A stretch of DNA of 64,000 nt from DASRRB01 sp036732755 (GTDB taxonomy: Bacteria; Planctomycetota; B15-G4; SIAN01). The stretch spans positions 29,399 to 93,398 of the forward strand of contig DAINBU010000005.1 of the NCBI GenBank assembly GCA_036732755.1, in the 5' to 3' direction. Under the pieces are notes generated by a model. That model was not told the origin of the DNA and did no database searches. It saw nothing but the letters and a program-made list of their open reading frames with translations. A program made the position numbers and the translations under genes. Below are positions 26,849-34,906 of this stretch, one piece after another. Within the stretch, counting starts at the first letter, position 1; each line of letters begins with the position of its first letter.

Positions 26849-28759
26849 ATGCTCCGCCGCCACTCGGGGATTCTTGCTGGTATCGCATTGGCAGCCCTGT
26901 GGTCCGTTGTCGGCCTCGGGTTGCTGCGCGACTATGGGCCGACTTGGGACTGCACGATCGGCGAGTACCCGCTCGGCGAATCGCTTCTGCATGCAATGAC
27001 GTCCGACGCGTCGCTGCGCGAGGCCCCGCTCCACGCGACGATCGGAAACCTGCGCGCTCCGCATCCCGCGTTCAATCTCGAGCTCTCATGGCATGTGTGT
27101 TGGCCACTCGCCTCGACTCTCTCGGCCGCCAGCTGTCGTCTGTTCTGGACTGAGCTCGACTGGATGCCAGCGATGGCGGCACACAACCTCCCGATCGTAC
27201 TATTGGTCGCTGTGCTCATCGTCTGCATCGTTCGCTGGATGACCCCGCGAGCGGGAGTCCTGACGGCGCTGTTCGCCTCGCTTTTCTTGATGACTTCGCC
27301 GCGATTCTTCGCCGACTCCTTCAACAATCTCAAGGATACGCCCGAGGCGGTACTTTACACGATCGCGCTGCTCGTCGCGGCGCGTGCAGTACGAATCGGC
27401 GGCATCCGATCCTGGCTCGCGGCTGGGGTGCTCTGCGGCGCCGCGCTTGCGCAGAAGGCCAACGCAATCTTCCTCCCGATCGAAGTTGCAGGATGGGTCT
27501 TGGTGTCTCGATGGATGCGCGTGCCGGCCCGCGATCGAGAGCGGCGACCGCATGAATGGCGCGACGTCATGTTCGGATTGATCGCCGCCATCGTAGCCTA
27601 CTTCGCCCTCTCGCCGCAATTCTGGTTCGACACAATCGACCGCCTGACGCAACATTACACCCATATCTTCCGGACCGGCAACATCGCGTTCCGTGCGGCG
27701 GACATCGGACAACAACCCGGCGCGGCCAATCTCCGCGTCGATCTCGACGGCGTGATGCAGGCCGTCACCACGACGCCGATTCCAGTGCTGTTGCTTTTCA
27801 TCGTCGGGCTCTTTGCGCCGACGCTTTCCCGCCGCGACCGCGCGCTCCTCGCCATCGGTACCGTCCTCCCGGTCGGGCGCACGCTCATCCCGGGAATGGT
27901 CAACTTCGATGGAGTTCGACATTTCGACGAGTTCCTTCCGCCGATGTGCCTGCTCGCGGCGTCCGGACTCTCTTGGCTCGCGGAGCGTGTCACGCGCTGG
28001 CGGCGATTGACGTCTCGCCGCGCTCTCGCTCGGGTCGTCGCGAACAGCCTCCTCGCCGCAGCGATCTCGCCGGGTGCATGGGCGACGCTCCGCACCCATC
28101 CGAACGGAACCGTCTACTTCAACGCCCTCGTCGGCGGCCTCTCGGGCGCGCAGCACTGCCAGCTGCGAGATGCCACTGACTATTGGGGCAATTCGTATTG
28201 GCAGGCGATCGACTGGCTGAACGTCCATGCAGAATCGGGTGCTTCGATTCTCTCGCCGGTGGCTGGCCATATCGTGCGAGCGATCGCTCCGGTTCGGCTG
28301 CGGTCCGACCTTCACGCGGGCGAACCCGACGACGGCGGACGCAACGAATCACTCTACGTCGTCTACATCACACGGCGCGGCTGGTACGACCGCGCGCTGG
28401 TGGAACTCGACCAGGAGGTCGCGCCGGTCCACACGATTTGCGTCGACGGCGCTCCGATCCTCAAGATCCTCCGCTTTGCCGCGGGAGAAGAGGCGACGCG
28501 CGCGCGCGAGCGTCTCGTTCGTTCGCAGCGCGCCGTGATGCTGCGCAACCGCATCGCAGCCTGGGTGCAGCGCGATCCCCGCCTTTTCTACGAGATCGAG
28601 CGCGTCCTCGCGGGACGCGCGACAGCAGGCGACGAAGCGACGCTGAACCACTTGCGAGCGATACTTCCGCCCAAACTCCATCCGGGGCTCGAAGACTTCC
28701 TGCGCGAGCTCGATCCGGGCCCTGGATTCCCGCCGGCAGACAGCCCGAGCGATCGATGA
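26849..28759 (+). CDS. GT39-like membrane glycosyltransferase (lower-GC operon, gene 1)
   Basis: A 636-residue polytopic protein starting MLRRHSGILAGIALAALWSV. It has the GT39-like first loop (DYGPTWDCTIGEYPLGE), many hydrophobic helices, and a hydrophilic C-terminal part (DATDYWGNSYWQAIDWL, MLRNRIAAWVQRDPRLFYEIERVL) typical of PMT-like proteins with a soluble tail. It is not closely related to the HHPPG paralogues. Base composition is clearly lower: by my count, two sample lines around 27181-27360 are near 53% GC, against about 78% in a sample from the SGNH gene at 35101. This suggests recent acquisition. Its stop overlaps the next start (ATGA). It lies just inside the 209-bp repeat, starting 18 nt after copy A. 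Confidence 0.72.
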   Translation: MLRRHSGILAGIALAALWSVVGLGLLRDYGPTWDCTIGEYPLGESLLHAMTSDASLREAPLHATIGNLRAPHPAFNLELSWHVCWPLASTLSAASCRLFWTELDWMPAMAAHNLPIVLLVAVLIVCIVRWMTPRAGVLTALFASLFLMTSPRFFADSFNNLKDTPEAVLYTIALLVAARAVRIGGIRSWLAAGVLCGAALAQKANAIFLPIEVAGWVLVSRWMRVPARDRERRPHEWRDVMFGLIAAIVAYFALSPQFWFDTIDRLTQHYTHIFRTGNIAFRAADIGQQPGAANLRVDLDGVMQAVTTTPIPVLLLFIVGLFAPTLSRRDRALLAIGTVLPVGRTLIPGMVNFDGVRHFDEFLPPMCLLAASGLSWLAERVTRWRRLTSRRALARVVANSLLAAAISPGAWATLRTHPNGTVYFNALVGGLSGAQHCQLRDATDYWGNSYWQAIDWLNVHAESGASILSPVAGHIVRAIAPVRLRSDLHAGEPDDGGRNESLYVVYITRRGWYDRALVELDQEVAPVHTICVDGAPILKILRFAAGEEATRARERLVRSQRAVMLRNRIAAWVQRDPRLFYEIERVLAGRATAGDEATLNHLRAILPPKLHPGLEDFLRELDPGPGFPPADSPSDR

Positions 28760-29262
28760 CCCCGCGCGCGCGAACGTGGCCGAATCGCTGGGTGCTTATC
28801 GCGACGTTTGCGCTCCTCGCATGGCGCATCGCCGGTTCGGCAGCCGAGCTGGGACGGACGTGGACTCGCGGAGACGTATTCGGCCGCTCGTTCCAGGAGC
28901 GGATCGCGGCGATCGACGAGCCATTCGACGCGCGATTGCGCCATTCGCTTCGCTTAGGCTCCAGGGTCTACGACGCGATCCTGGAGCACGTGCCTGCGAA
29001 CGGGATCGTCGGGTTGACCCAGCGCGGCGGCGAAGCCGAATTCAAGCTCGTTCGCGCCCTCGTCTCGCTCACGTATCCGCGTCGCTATGCGTCGCTGGAG
29101 GAGGTGCTTCCGGGCAAAGCGCGCAGCGCCCCGGCCGGCGACCGTCACGGCTTCGTGCTGACGTTCGCTCCGAACGAGGAGTTTCCCGGCCAGGAGCGCT
29201 GCGAGCGCCTCACCATCACCCCACGCTTTTCGTTGTGGCGAGTGAAGCCGGAGGCGCAATGA
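28756..29262 (+). CDS. small single-span membrane protein between two glycosyltransferase genes
   Basis: A 168-residue protein of unknown family. The N-terminus (NRWVLIATFALLAWRIAGSAAEL) is one TM helix or uncleaved signal anchor. The rest is soluble, about 120 residues, with RLRHSLRLGSRVYDAILEHVPANGIVG and a C-terminal GFVLTFAPNEEFPG. It overlaps both neighbours by ATGA, so it is translationally coupled to the two large membrane proteins and probably works with them. The soluble part resembles the C-terminal soluble domains of GT39-like proteins (a speculative link). Confidence 0.65.
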   Translation: MTPRARTWPNRWVLIATFALLAWRIAGSAAELGRTWTRGDVFGRSFQERIAAIDEPFDARLRHSLRLGSRVYDAILEHVPANGIVGLTQRGGEAEFKLVRALVSLTYPRRYASLEEVLPGKARSAPAGDRHGFVLTFAPNEEFPGQERCERLTITPRFSLWRVKPEAQ

Positions 29263-30782
29263 CGATCGGCATTTTCGCGCTGCTCATCATGCTCGGTGCG
29301 CCGCTCATGCTCGGCGCCGGGATCGTACGGGCGATCGGAGTGTCGTCGCGTGACGGTCGGCTCGCGTTCATCGGTTGGGCGTGGATGGCCGGTTCGCTCG
29401 CACTCGCCCTGCTCATCGATATCGCACTGTGGCTCGAGCTCCCGCTGCGCGCGACGGTCATCGGCTCCGCGGTCGCCGCAGCGATTGTCGCCTCGTGGTG
29501 GTTCCCGCGCCTGACACGACGCCGAGAGAGACAGGCGACGATCGCCACTGCCGCGATCGCCCCGCCGCCGGACGGTTCGCGCTTCGGGCGCGCGGCGTTC
29601 GCGGTCGCCGTCGTCTTCGTCCTCTTCCTCACGTTCGATCGCAGTCTCATTGCCAACGCATCGGTCGTCTTCTTCGGCGATGAAATGTGGATCTGGAATG
29701 GGAAGGCGCAGGCGCTTTTCACCGCCGGAGGCTTCAACGCCGCGTTGGCGCGCGCCGCGGCCGAATTGCGACTTTCCCATCCCGACTATCCGCCGCTGGT
29801 ATCGCATTCCGCGCTGTGGACCTATCTCTTCACGGGCGGCGTGAATTTCGTCGAGGTCAGGCTGACTGCACAATGCACCGTTGCGGCGCTGCTTCTGATC
29901 GCGGGCGCGGCGCTGCGACGGCGCGTTGCTCCCGGTGTCGCCGCGGTGCTGCTGTTCCTGCTCGCAACGACTCACACGCTGTCGCTGGCGACGTCGCGAT
30001 GTTCCGGGGACGGCTACGTCGCGCTCGGCTTCCTCGCCGCGCTCGATGCGTGGCTGCGCTTCGAGGAGACCGGCGCGCGGCGTTGGTGGCGATGGTTGTG
30101 CGTCTCGCTCGCGTTCGCAGTGTTCTCGAAGAACGAGGGGGATCTCTACCTTCTTGCGCTTGCAGGCGGCATCGCCGTCGCGGCGCTCTTCCAGCCGCCG
30201 ATCCGCGTACGGTTGAAGGAGCTCCGCGGCGCGTGGGTCGTCGCGCCGCTGCCGCTTCTGCTGATCGGCGTGCAGTGGCTCGCGAACGCGCGCAGCGGAT
30301 TCGCGAACGACTTCGCGGGCGGTAAGCACGACGACTCACTCTGGAAGATGCTGCCGGGCCGACTGCAGAGCAGCGTCTTCACGAAGATCCTAGGCGCCTA
30401 CTGGACGACGATGACGACGACGACCTTGCCACCGAACGACGGCCGACCGTGGTTCACCCAGCCGTCGGACCAGAATCTGCTGATGTTGCTGGCACTGGTG
30501 CTCGCGTTGCTCGCACCGCGCCGGACACTTCGCGGGCCGCGTTGCGTCGTCGCCGCTGCCGTCATCTTCTCGCTGGCAGGCATGGCGGTCATCTACGTCG
30601 GGACGCCCCACGACGTCGACTGGCACCTGTTCTTCTCGGTCGATCGCGTCCTCGGGCAGATTGTTCCCGCCGCGACGCTCCTCCTCGCACAAACCCTGAA
30701 CGAGCGGCTCCACGACCACCGCGCCCTGCGCCTGCAGGCGTTCCACGGCGACGACTCCGGGACGCAGCCGAGCGGCCCGTGA
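29259..30782 (+). CDS. polytopic membrane protein, glycosyltransferase-like (lower-GC operon, gene 3)
   Basis: A 507-residue protein with many hydrophobic segments. The start MTIGIFALLIMLGAPLMLGAGIV overlaps the previous stop (ATGA). A large loop after about residue 130 has FFGDEMWIWNGKAQALF and HPDYPPLVSHSALWTYLFTGG, which fits the first external loop of GT-C transferases with acidic catalytic residues. Later come a Lys/Asp-rich loop (FAGGKHDDSLWKMLPG) and the final helices. It is the end of the three-gene operon. The family assignment (GT39/GT-C) rests on pattern only. Confidence 0.62.
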   Translation: MTIGIFALLIMLGAPLMLGAGIVRAIGVSSRDGRLAFIGWAWMAGSLALALLIDIALWLELPLRATVIGSAVAAAIVASWWFPRLTRRRERQATIATAAIAPPPDGSRFGRAAFAVAVVFVLFLTFDRSLIANASVVFFGDEMWIWNGKAQALFTAGGFNAALARAAAELRLSHPDYPPLVSHSALWTYLFTGGVNFVEVRLTAQCTVAALLLIAGAALRRRVAPGVAAVLLFLLATTHTLSLATSRCSGDGYVALGFLAALDAWLRFEETGARRWWRWLCVSLAFAVFSKNEGDLYLLALAGGIAVAALFQPPIRVRLKELRGAWVVAPLPLLLIGVQWLANARSGFANDFAGGKHDDSLWKMLPGRLQSSVFTKILGAYWTTMTTTTLPPNDGRPWFTQPSDQNLLMLLALVLALLAPRRTLRGPRCVVAAAVIFSLAGMAVIYVGTPHDVDWHLFFSVDRVLGQIVPAATLLLAQTLNERLHDHRALRLQAFHGDDSGTQPSGP

Positions 30783-31100
30783 TCAAGGCGGAAGTCGAAG
30801 GCGACCCGTGCTCCGAGCGCGAGATCCAAGAGTCGTTTCCGCAGCTTGCGACGAAACCGACCACGTTCGTCGGCGGTGTAGGGTGCACTTCTCCGTCCGA
30901 ATGTCCAGCGACACCCAGTCCTACGAGATAAGGCGACACCCACCTTTACGAGTCGGTCAGCCATGGTCTGTGTTTCTTCCGGTACGACTCTTTGGGACCT
31001 TGCCGCTATGCCGTCTGATTGCGCGGTCCGTGCGCCGCGCGGTCAATGTTGCGGCCTTGCTTAGCTCGCGGATCGCCGCGCCACTATCCTTCCGCTCCCG
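30783..31100. other. 318-bp gene-free stretch, possible mobile-element scar
   Basis: I see no convincing coding frame here. Base composition is lower than in the flanking genes. The 10-mer GCGACACCCA occurs twice, at 30908-30917 and 30933-30942, 25 bp apart. Such closely spaced repeats occur at the ends of some insertion sequences, but no transposase remains. The promoter of the gene at 31101 should also lie here. Confidence 0.35.
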
Positions 31101-32681
31101 ATGCCACCCGAAACGCCGCCCCTCCGACCGCACCGCCGGATTCACCTCGTCCTCCTGACGCTCATCGTCGCGTGGGGCGGCGTGGCGCGCGGCGGCGCCC
31201 TCGTCGGTCCCTTCGGGTTCGGGTGGCAGCACCTCGGCGCGTTCTATTCGGAGGTCGCGCGCAACTATTTGCGTTACGGTCTCCTCGAGACGCGCTTCGC
31301 GATGGTCCGGAATCCCGAGCCCGAGCCGCCGGAGTTGCGCGAGGTGTACGGGCACCATCCCCCGGGAATGGGATTGACGACGGCGGCGCTCGCGAAGTGC
31401 ATGGGCGAAGGACCACTCCCGGTCAAACTGAGCGGCCTGCTCTTCTCCCTCTTCCAGATCGTCATCACGTACTTCCTCGTGGCCGGAGCGCTCTCACCGA
31501 AGGCCGGGCTCGCGGCGGCGTTCGCGACGGCCGTCCTGCCGGCGGGGGCGTACTTTGCGAGCCACGGGAGCGAACTGGGTCCTCAGGCGCTCTCGCTCGC
31601 GCTCCTCGCGCTGTTGCTCGATGAGAGTGCGCGGAGCCGCGACCCGGCGCGGCCGCGATCCGCAGCCGTGCTCGGCGCGATCACCGCATCGCTTTTCTTC
31701 GCCTGGCCGGCGTTAATCGTCGCCGGCTTCGTCGCGCTGCGAGACGCCCTCGGCCGCCGATTCCGTCGGGCCGTGCTATTTGCCGCGATCGTTCCCGTCG
31801 CGTTGGGACTCCAGATCTTGCACACGCATCTCGCGACCGACGGCGCTGCGGGCGGCGTGCAGGGTGCGGGGGCGCTGGTGCGGGCGTTCATCGCGCGCAG
31901 CACCACCGGGGTCGACGGATACTTCGGCGGCTTCACGCCACGGCAGGTGGCGATCCGAGTCCTCCACCACCTCCGGTTCCTCTTCGGTGTACCGGGAATC
32001 GCGATCGCGCTCCTCGCCGTCCCGCTCGCGCCGTGGCTCGGTCGTGCTGCGGGCCGACCGGAATGCCGCTTCGGCCCGCGCGCGCGCTCGACGATGGCGG
32101 GCCTGGCGGCGCTCGCGCTGCTCTATTCCGTGCCACTGCTGCAGGCCGTCGTCGTCCACCGTTACTGGTTGATCGTCGCGCTGCCGCTCGTCGCGTTCCT
32201 CGTCGGCGCGGCCGTTCACGCGACGACGACGGGCCCGGCCGCCCGCGTCCTCTGGATCGCAACGGCGCTCGTCGTCGGCGTCGCGACCACGCGCACCGTC
32301 TTCGAAGCGCAACGTGCCGATCGGACGCCCTTCTACGAGGAGCTCGGCGTCGCGCTGCGCGAACACGTGCCACTCGGAGTCCCCCTCGTCACCACCGAGC
32401 GCCAGACGAGCGCCGTGGACTTCTACGCCGAGCGCAAGATCACGTACGGATTCGGCGATCGCGACCTCGATCACTTCCTCGCGGAGGGCGCCCGTCCGGC
32501 ATTTCCTTCGGCGGGCGTCTGCGCCGTGGTCGAGCCGGCGGTCGACCCCGCTTCGCTGCGCGCCGACCGCCTCGTCGCCTTTCTCCACGAGAATTGGGAG
32601 GCGACCCGAATCCGGCTCGAAAAGTCGGGAGCCGACCTCTTCCAGTTCGATTCCTCGAAGCGCAAGGCGAAGGCGCGCTGA
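31101..32681 (+). CDS. GT39-type membrane glycosyltransferase, HHPPG subfamily (paralogue 3)
   Basis: A 526-residue polytopic GT-C protein, closest in the window to paralogue 1: GPFGFGWQHLGAFYSEVARN, VYGHHPPGMGL, ASHGSELGPQ, LLLDESARSRDPARPRSAAVL, VHRYWLIVALPLVAFLVGAAVHA, and a soluble tail ending RLEKSGADLFQFDSSK. Its last 27 codons lie in copy B of the 209-bp repeat. It converges with the SGNH/TPR gene whose stop is 43 nt away. It probably transfers a lipid-linked sugar at the outer face of the inner membrane. Acceptor unknown. Confidence 0.78.
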   Translation: MPPETPPLRPHRRIHLVLLTLIVAWGGVARGGALVGPFGFGWQHLGAFYSEVARNYLRYGLLETRFAMVRNPEPEPPELREVYGHHPPGMGLTTAALAKCMGEGPLPVKLSGLLFSLFQIVITYFLVAGALSPKAGLAAAFATAVLPAGAYFASHGSELGPQALSLALLALLLDESARSRDPARPRSAAVLGAITASLFFAWPALIVAGFVALRDALGRRFRRAVLFAAIVPVALGLQILHTHLATDGAAGGVQGAGALVRAFIARSTTGVDGYFGGFTPRQVAIRVLHHLRFLFGVPGIAIALLAVPLAPWLGRAAGRPECRFGPRARSTMAGLAALALLYSVPLLQAVVVHRYWLIVALPLVAFLVGAAVHATTTGPAARVLWIATALVVGVATTRTVFEAQRADRTPFYEELGVALREHVPLGVPLVTTERQTSAVDFYAERKITYGFGDRDLDHFLAEGARPAFPSAGVCAVVEPAVDPASLRADRLVAFLHENWEATRIRLEKSGADLFQFDSSKRKAKAR

Positions 32682-32809
32682 CCCGTCGCGTGGCGCGCCT
32701 CGCGGCACGACGCGGATGCCCGGTTCATTCCGATCGGACGACCCGTCCGTCGCGAAACGTCAGGCCCGCGTCGTCGAACAGCGCCTGGACCAGGGGATTC
32801 GTGCGGTAG
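32601..32809. repeat. 209-bp direct repeat, copy B
   Basis: Copy B spans the convergent 3' ends of the intact glycosyltransferase (stop 32681) and the intact SGNH/TPR gene (stop 32725). Copy A at 26623-26831 differs at one base only. Because both genes are whole here, copy B is likely the source and copy A the derived one. Confidence 0.95.
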
Positions 32810-34431
32810 GGGGTCGCGATCTGCTCGACGACGGCGGGCACGAGGTCGGCGGCGCGGCCGAAGGCGGCGAGCGCCTGCCCCGACCGCTTCTCGATCGCCT
32901 CCACGACGCCGAGGCCGAGCCACGCCGTCGCGCACTTCGGGTCGAGGTCGACCAGCCGCAGGAACTCGTGGCGCGCCGATTCGGCCGCCGCCGGATCGCG
33001 GTCCTTGAAGTGCGCCTTGAACAGCAGCGGCAGCGCCGCACGCGCCCGCGCCTCGACGAACGTGCCGGGCCGGTAGCCGGCGCGGAGCAGGTACTCCTCG
33101 TAGCGCGGCTCCCCCTCGAACCTCCAATCGGACGCCGGAGCGAGGACGCCGGAGCTCGCCATCGTCTTCAGGATCACGTCGGCGAGCAGTTGATGGCCGC
33201 GCAGGACCGGATGGACGTAGTCGATGAACCAGCCGTTCTGTCCGGGCAGGCCGGGCGCCGCGGCGGCGTCGAGGACGGGGCGCGGATCGACGACGATCGC
33301 GCCGTACGTCAACGCGACCTCGTCGATCACCTCTTGGAGCGCCCGCGTCAGGCGGACCGGCGCACCGTCCTCGTCGAGCGCGCGCACGAGCTCGCGCTGC
33401 GCCTCCTCGGTCCGTCCGGCGCGCAGGAGCAGCCAGCCGCGCTCGTAGTGGCAGAGCGCGATGCCCGCGTCGATCCGCTCCAGTTCGTCGACGCGTCGGA
33501 GCGACTCCGCGATCCGATCGGCCGCGAGCGCGCCGCCGCGGTCGAGCTCCGCCTGGAATCCGCGTCGCGCCGCCATGGCCTCGGCGAGGACCTTCCGGAA
33601 GCGCGAGCGCTCGGCGTCCGGCGTCGTCGCGGCGAACGTCGACGACTCGGTCGGCGTGTCGACCAGATCGGCTACGGGATGCACCAGAAGGGTCCGCGTC
33701 CCGCGCGCCGTCGCGAGCGCGACGATCCGCTCGAGGTGCTCGCGATAGCGGTCGGCGCCGCGCCGGAGCTGCGCATCGGTCAGGAACGCCGCGTCGCGGA
33801 TCCGCTCGCTCTTCACGCGATTCACGAGTTGGCGGGCGTCGACGGGCCGCCGCACGCATTCGAGCGCCACCGTTCCGAGCCGCGAACACGACAGCGCGCG
33901 GCGGAGCGCGTGCGCGAACGGGTTCACGATCGGCAGGAGATTGCGGTCGAGGAACTCGTTGTGGCCGACGTACACGACGAGCACGTCGGCGCCGGCGAGG
34001 TCGGTCTCGTCCAGGAGGTCGAGGACGTTTTCGCTCGCGAAGCCGTTCGAACCGAGGTTCAGCACCTCGATCGACGCCTTCGGCAGCAGCTCCGCCAGCC
34101 GCATCTCGATCCAGCACGGGAAGGGAACCGGCGGCTCGAACGGGTGCCCGAAGCAGGTGGAGTCGCCGACGCACACGACGCGACGCGCGCCGGCGGCCGG
34201 ATGCTCGGGGAAGCGCTGCACGCGGAAACGCGTGTTCTCGACCGGCGGGGCGCTGCTGGCGACGTACGACCGCCGCCCCTCGGCAGCGATCACGGGCAGG
34301 AAGTAGTGGCGGCGCGGATCGCGTCCCACCACGACGAACGCGAGTTCGACGACCAGGAGGAGCGTCGCGACCAGGAGCGGAGCGCCGATGCACGCGAGCG
34401 CCAGCTTCCTTCGGAGTCGGGAGGCAGTCAT
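32725..34431 (-). CDS. membrane-anchored SGNH-hydrolase-like protein with TPRs (paralogue 1)
   Basis: A 568-residue protein. The N-terminal hydrophobic helix (about 9-35) anchors an extracytoplasmic SGNH/GDSL-type domain: block I CVGDSTCFG (Ser91), block II LGSNGFASENV, block III YVGHNEFLDRN, and block V DYVHPVLRGHQLLAD. The region after about residue 460 has helical repeats that read as TPRs (AWLGLGVVEAIEKRSGQALAAFGRA). A second repeat-like stretch sits mid-protein. SGNH enzymes of this anchored type act as acyl-transferases or esterases on glycans or peptidoglycan. The substrate here is unknown. It has two tandem paralogues downstream, is divergent from them, and its 3' end lies in the 209-bp repeat. 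Confidence 0.8.
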   Translation of the reverse strand: MTASRLRRKLALACIGAPLLVATLLLVVELAFVVVGRDPRRHYFLPVIAAEGRRSYVASSAPPVENTRFRVQRFPEHPAAGARRVVCVGDSTCFGHPFEPPVPFPCWIEMRLAELLPKASIEVLNLGSNGFASENVLDLLDETDLAGADVLVVYVGHNEFLDRNLLPIVNPFAHALRRALSCSRLGTVALECVRRPVDARQLVNRVKSERIRDAAFLTDAQLRRGADRYREHLERIVALATARGTRTLLVHPVADLVDTPTESSTFAATTPDAERSRFRKVLAEAMAARRGFQAELDRGGALAADRIAESLRRVDELERIDAGIALCHYERGWLLLRAGRTEEAQRELVRALDEDGAPVRLTRALQEVIDEVALTYGAIVVDPRPVLDAAAAPGLPGQNGWFIDYVHPVLRGHQLLADVILKTMASSGVLAPASDWRFEGEPRYEEYLLRAGYRPGTFVEARARAALPLLFKAHFKDRDPAAAESARHEFLRLVDLDPKCATAWLGLGVVEAIEKRSGQALAAFGRAADLVPAVVEQIATPYRTNPLVQALFDDAGLTFRDGRVVRSE

Positions 34432-34489
34432 CGACGTCCAATCCTAGTGGGACGTCTCCGTCTGCCGCCCGTCACGGATCACGACCGAT

Positions 34490-34575
34490 CGGCGACGCCG
34501 AGACCGTACGACTCCTGCGCGAGGCCCTGCCGCCCGAATTGAAGGACGGCGCCGAGGATCTGCTGCGCGCCGACG
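34490..34575 (+). pseudogene. remnant of a GT39-like gene 3' end
   Basis: One frame reads GDAETVRLLREALPPELK followed by DGAEDLLRADGG. The C-terminus of the gene at 26849 reads GDEATLNHLRAILPPKLHPG and then LEDFLRELDPG. About half the positions match without gaps, so this looks like the tail of a lost member of that family. It has no start or body here and is continuous with, but probably not part of, the small gene at 34644. Confidence 0.55.
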
Positions 34576-34643
34576 GCGGCCGCTCGACCGAAAAGTTAGC
34601 GTGCGGCGGCAACGGACTCGCTTCCCAGCGCGCGGAGGAACGG

Positions 34644-34895
34644 ATGAACTTCTCGAACCAGAAGCTCGCGATCGCCGGATTCGTCGTCGCGGCCGCCTGC
34701 GTGATCCTCGGCCGCTACGCGCTGTCGAGGGGCGAGATCCGCGAGCGCGACGTGTTGATGGTCTTCGCCGGCGGCCTGGTCGCCGGGCTCGCGCTGGTCC
34801 GCTTCTTCAGGCAGTGGGGCGCCGCGCCGTGCGCGCCGCCGCCTGCTGAAGTCGTCCCTCCTCCGCCGCCGCCCGCGCCGAAGACCAAGAGCTGA
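34644..34895 (+). CDS. small two-helix membrane protein with proline-rich tail
   Basis: An 83-residue protein. The ATG at 34644 follows GGAGGAA at good spacing. Upstream in-frame codons belong to the glycosyltransferase remnant and are rejected. Two hydrophobic helices (LAIAGFVVAAACVILG and VLMVFAGGLVAGLALV) are separated by a short charged loop. The C-terminus is proline-rich (PPAEVVPPPPPPAPKTKS). It lies 11 nt before the SGNH/TPR gene at 34907, so cotranslation is likely. No family recognised. It may help anchor or assemble the SGNH cassette. Confidence 0.6.
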   Translation: MNFSNQKLAIAGFVVAAACVILGRYALSRGEIRERDVLMVFAGGLVAGLALVRFFRQWGAAPCAPPPAEVVPPPPPPAPKTKS

Positions 34896-34906
34896 GCGGA
34901 GACGCG

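Noticed and set aside
34539..34643. TTG start extending the small two-helix protein upstream
   Set aside because: The extension matches the tail of a GT39-like gene, and a good ribosome site stands before the ATG at 34644.
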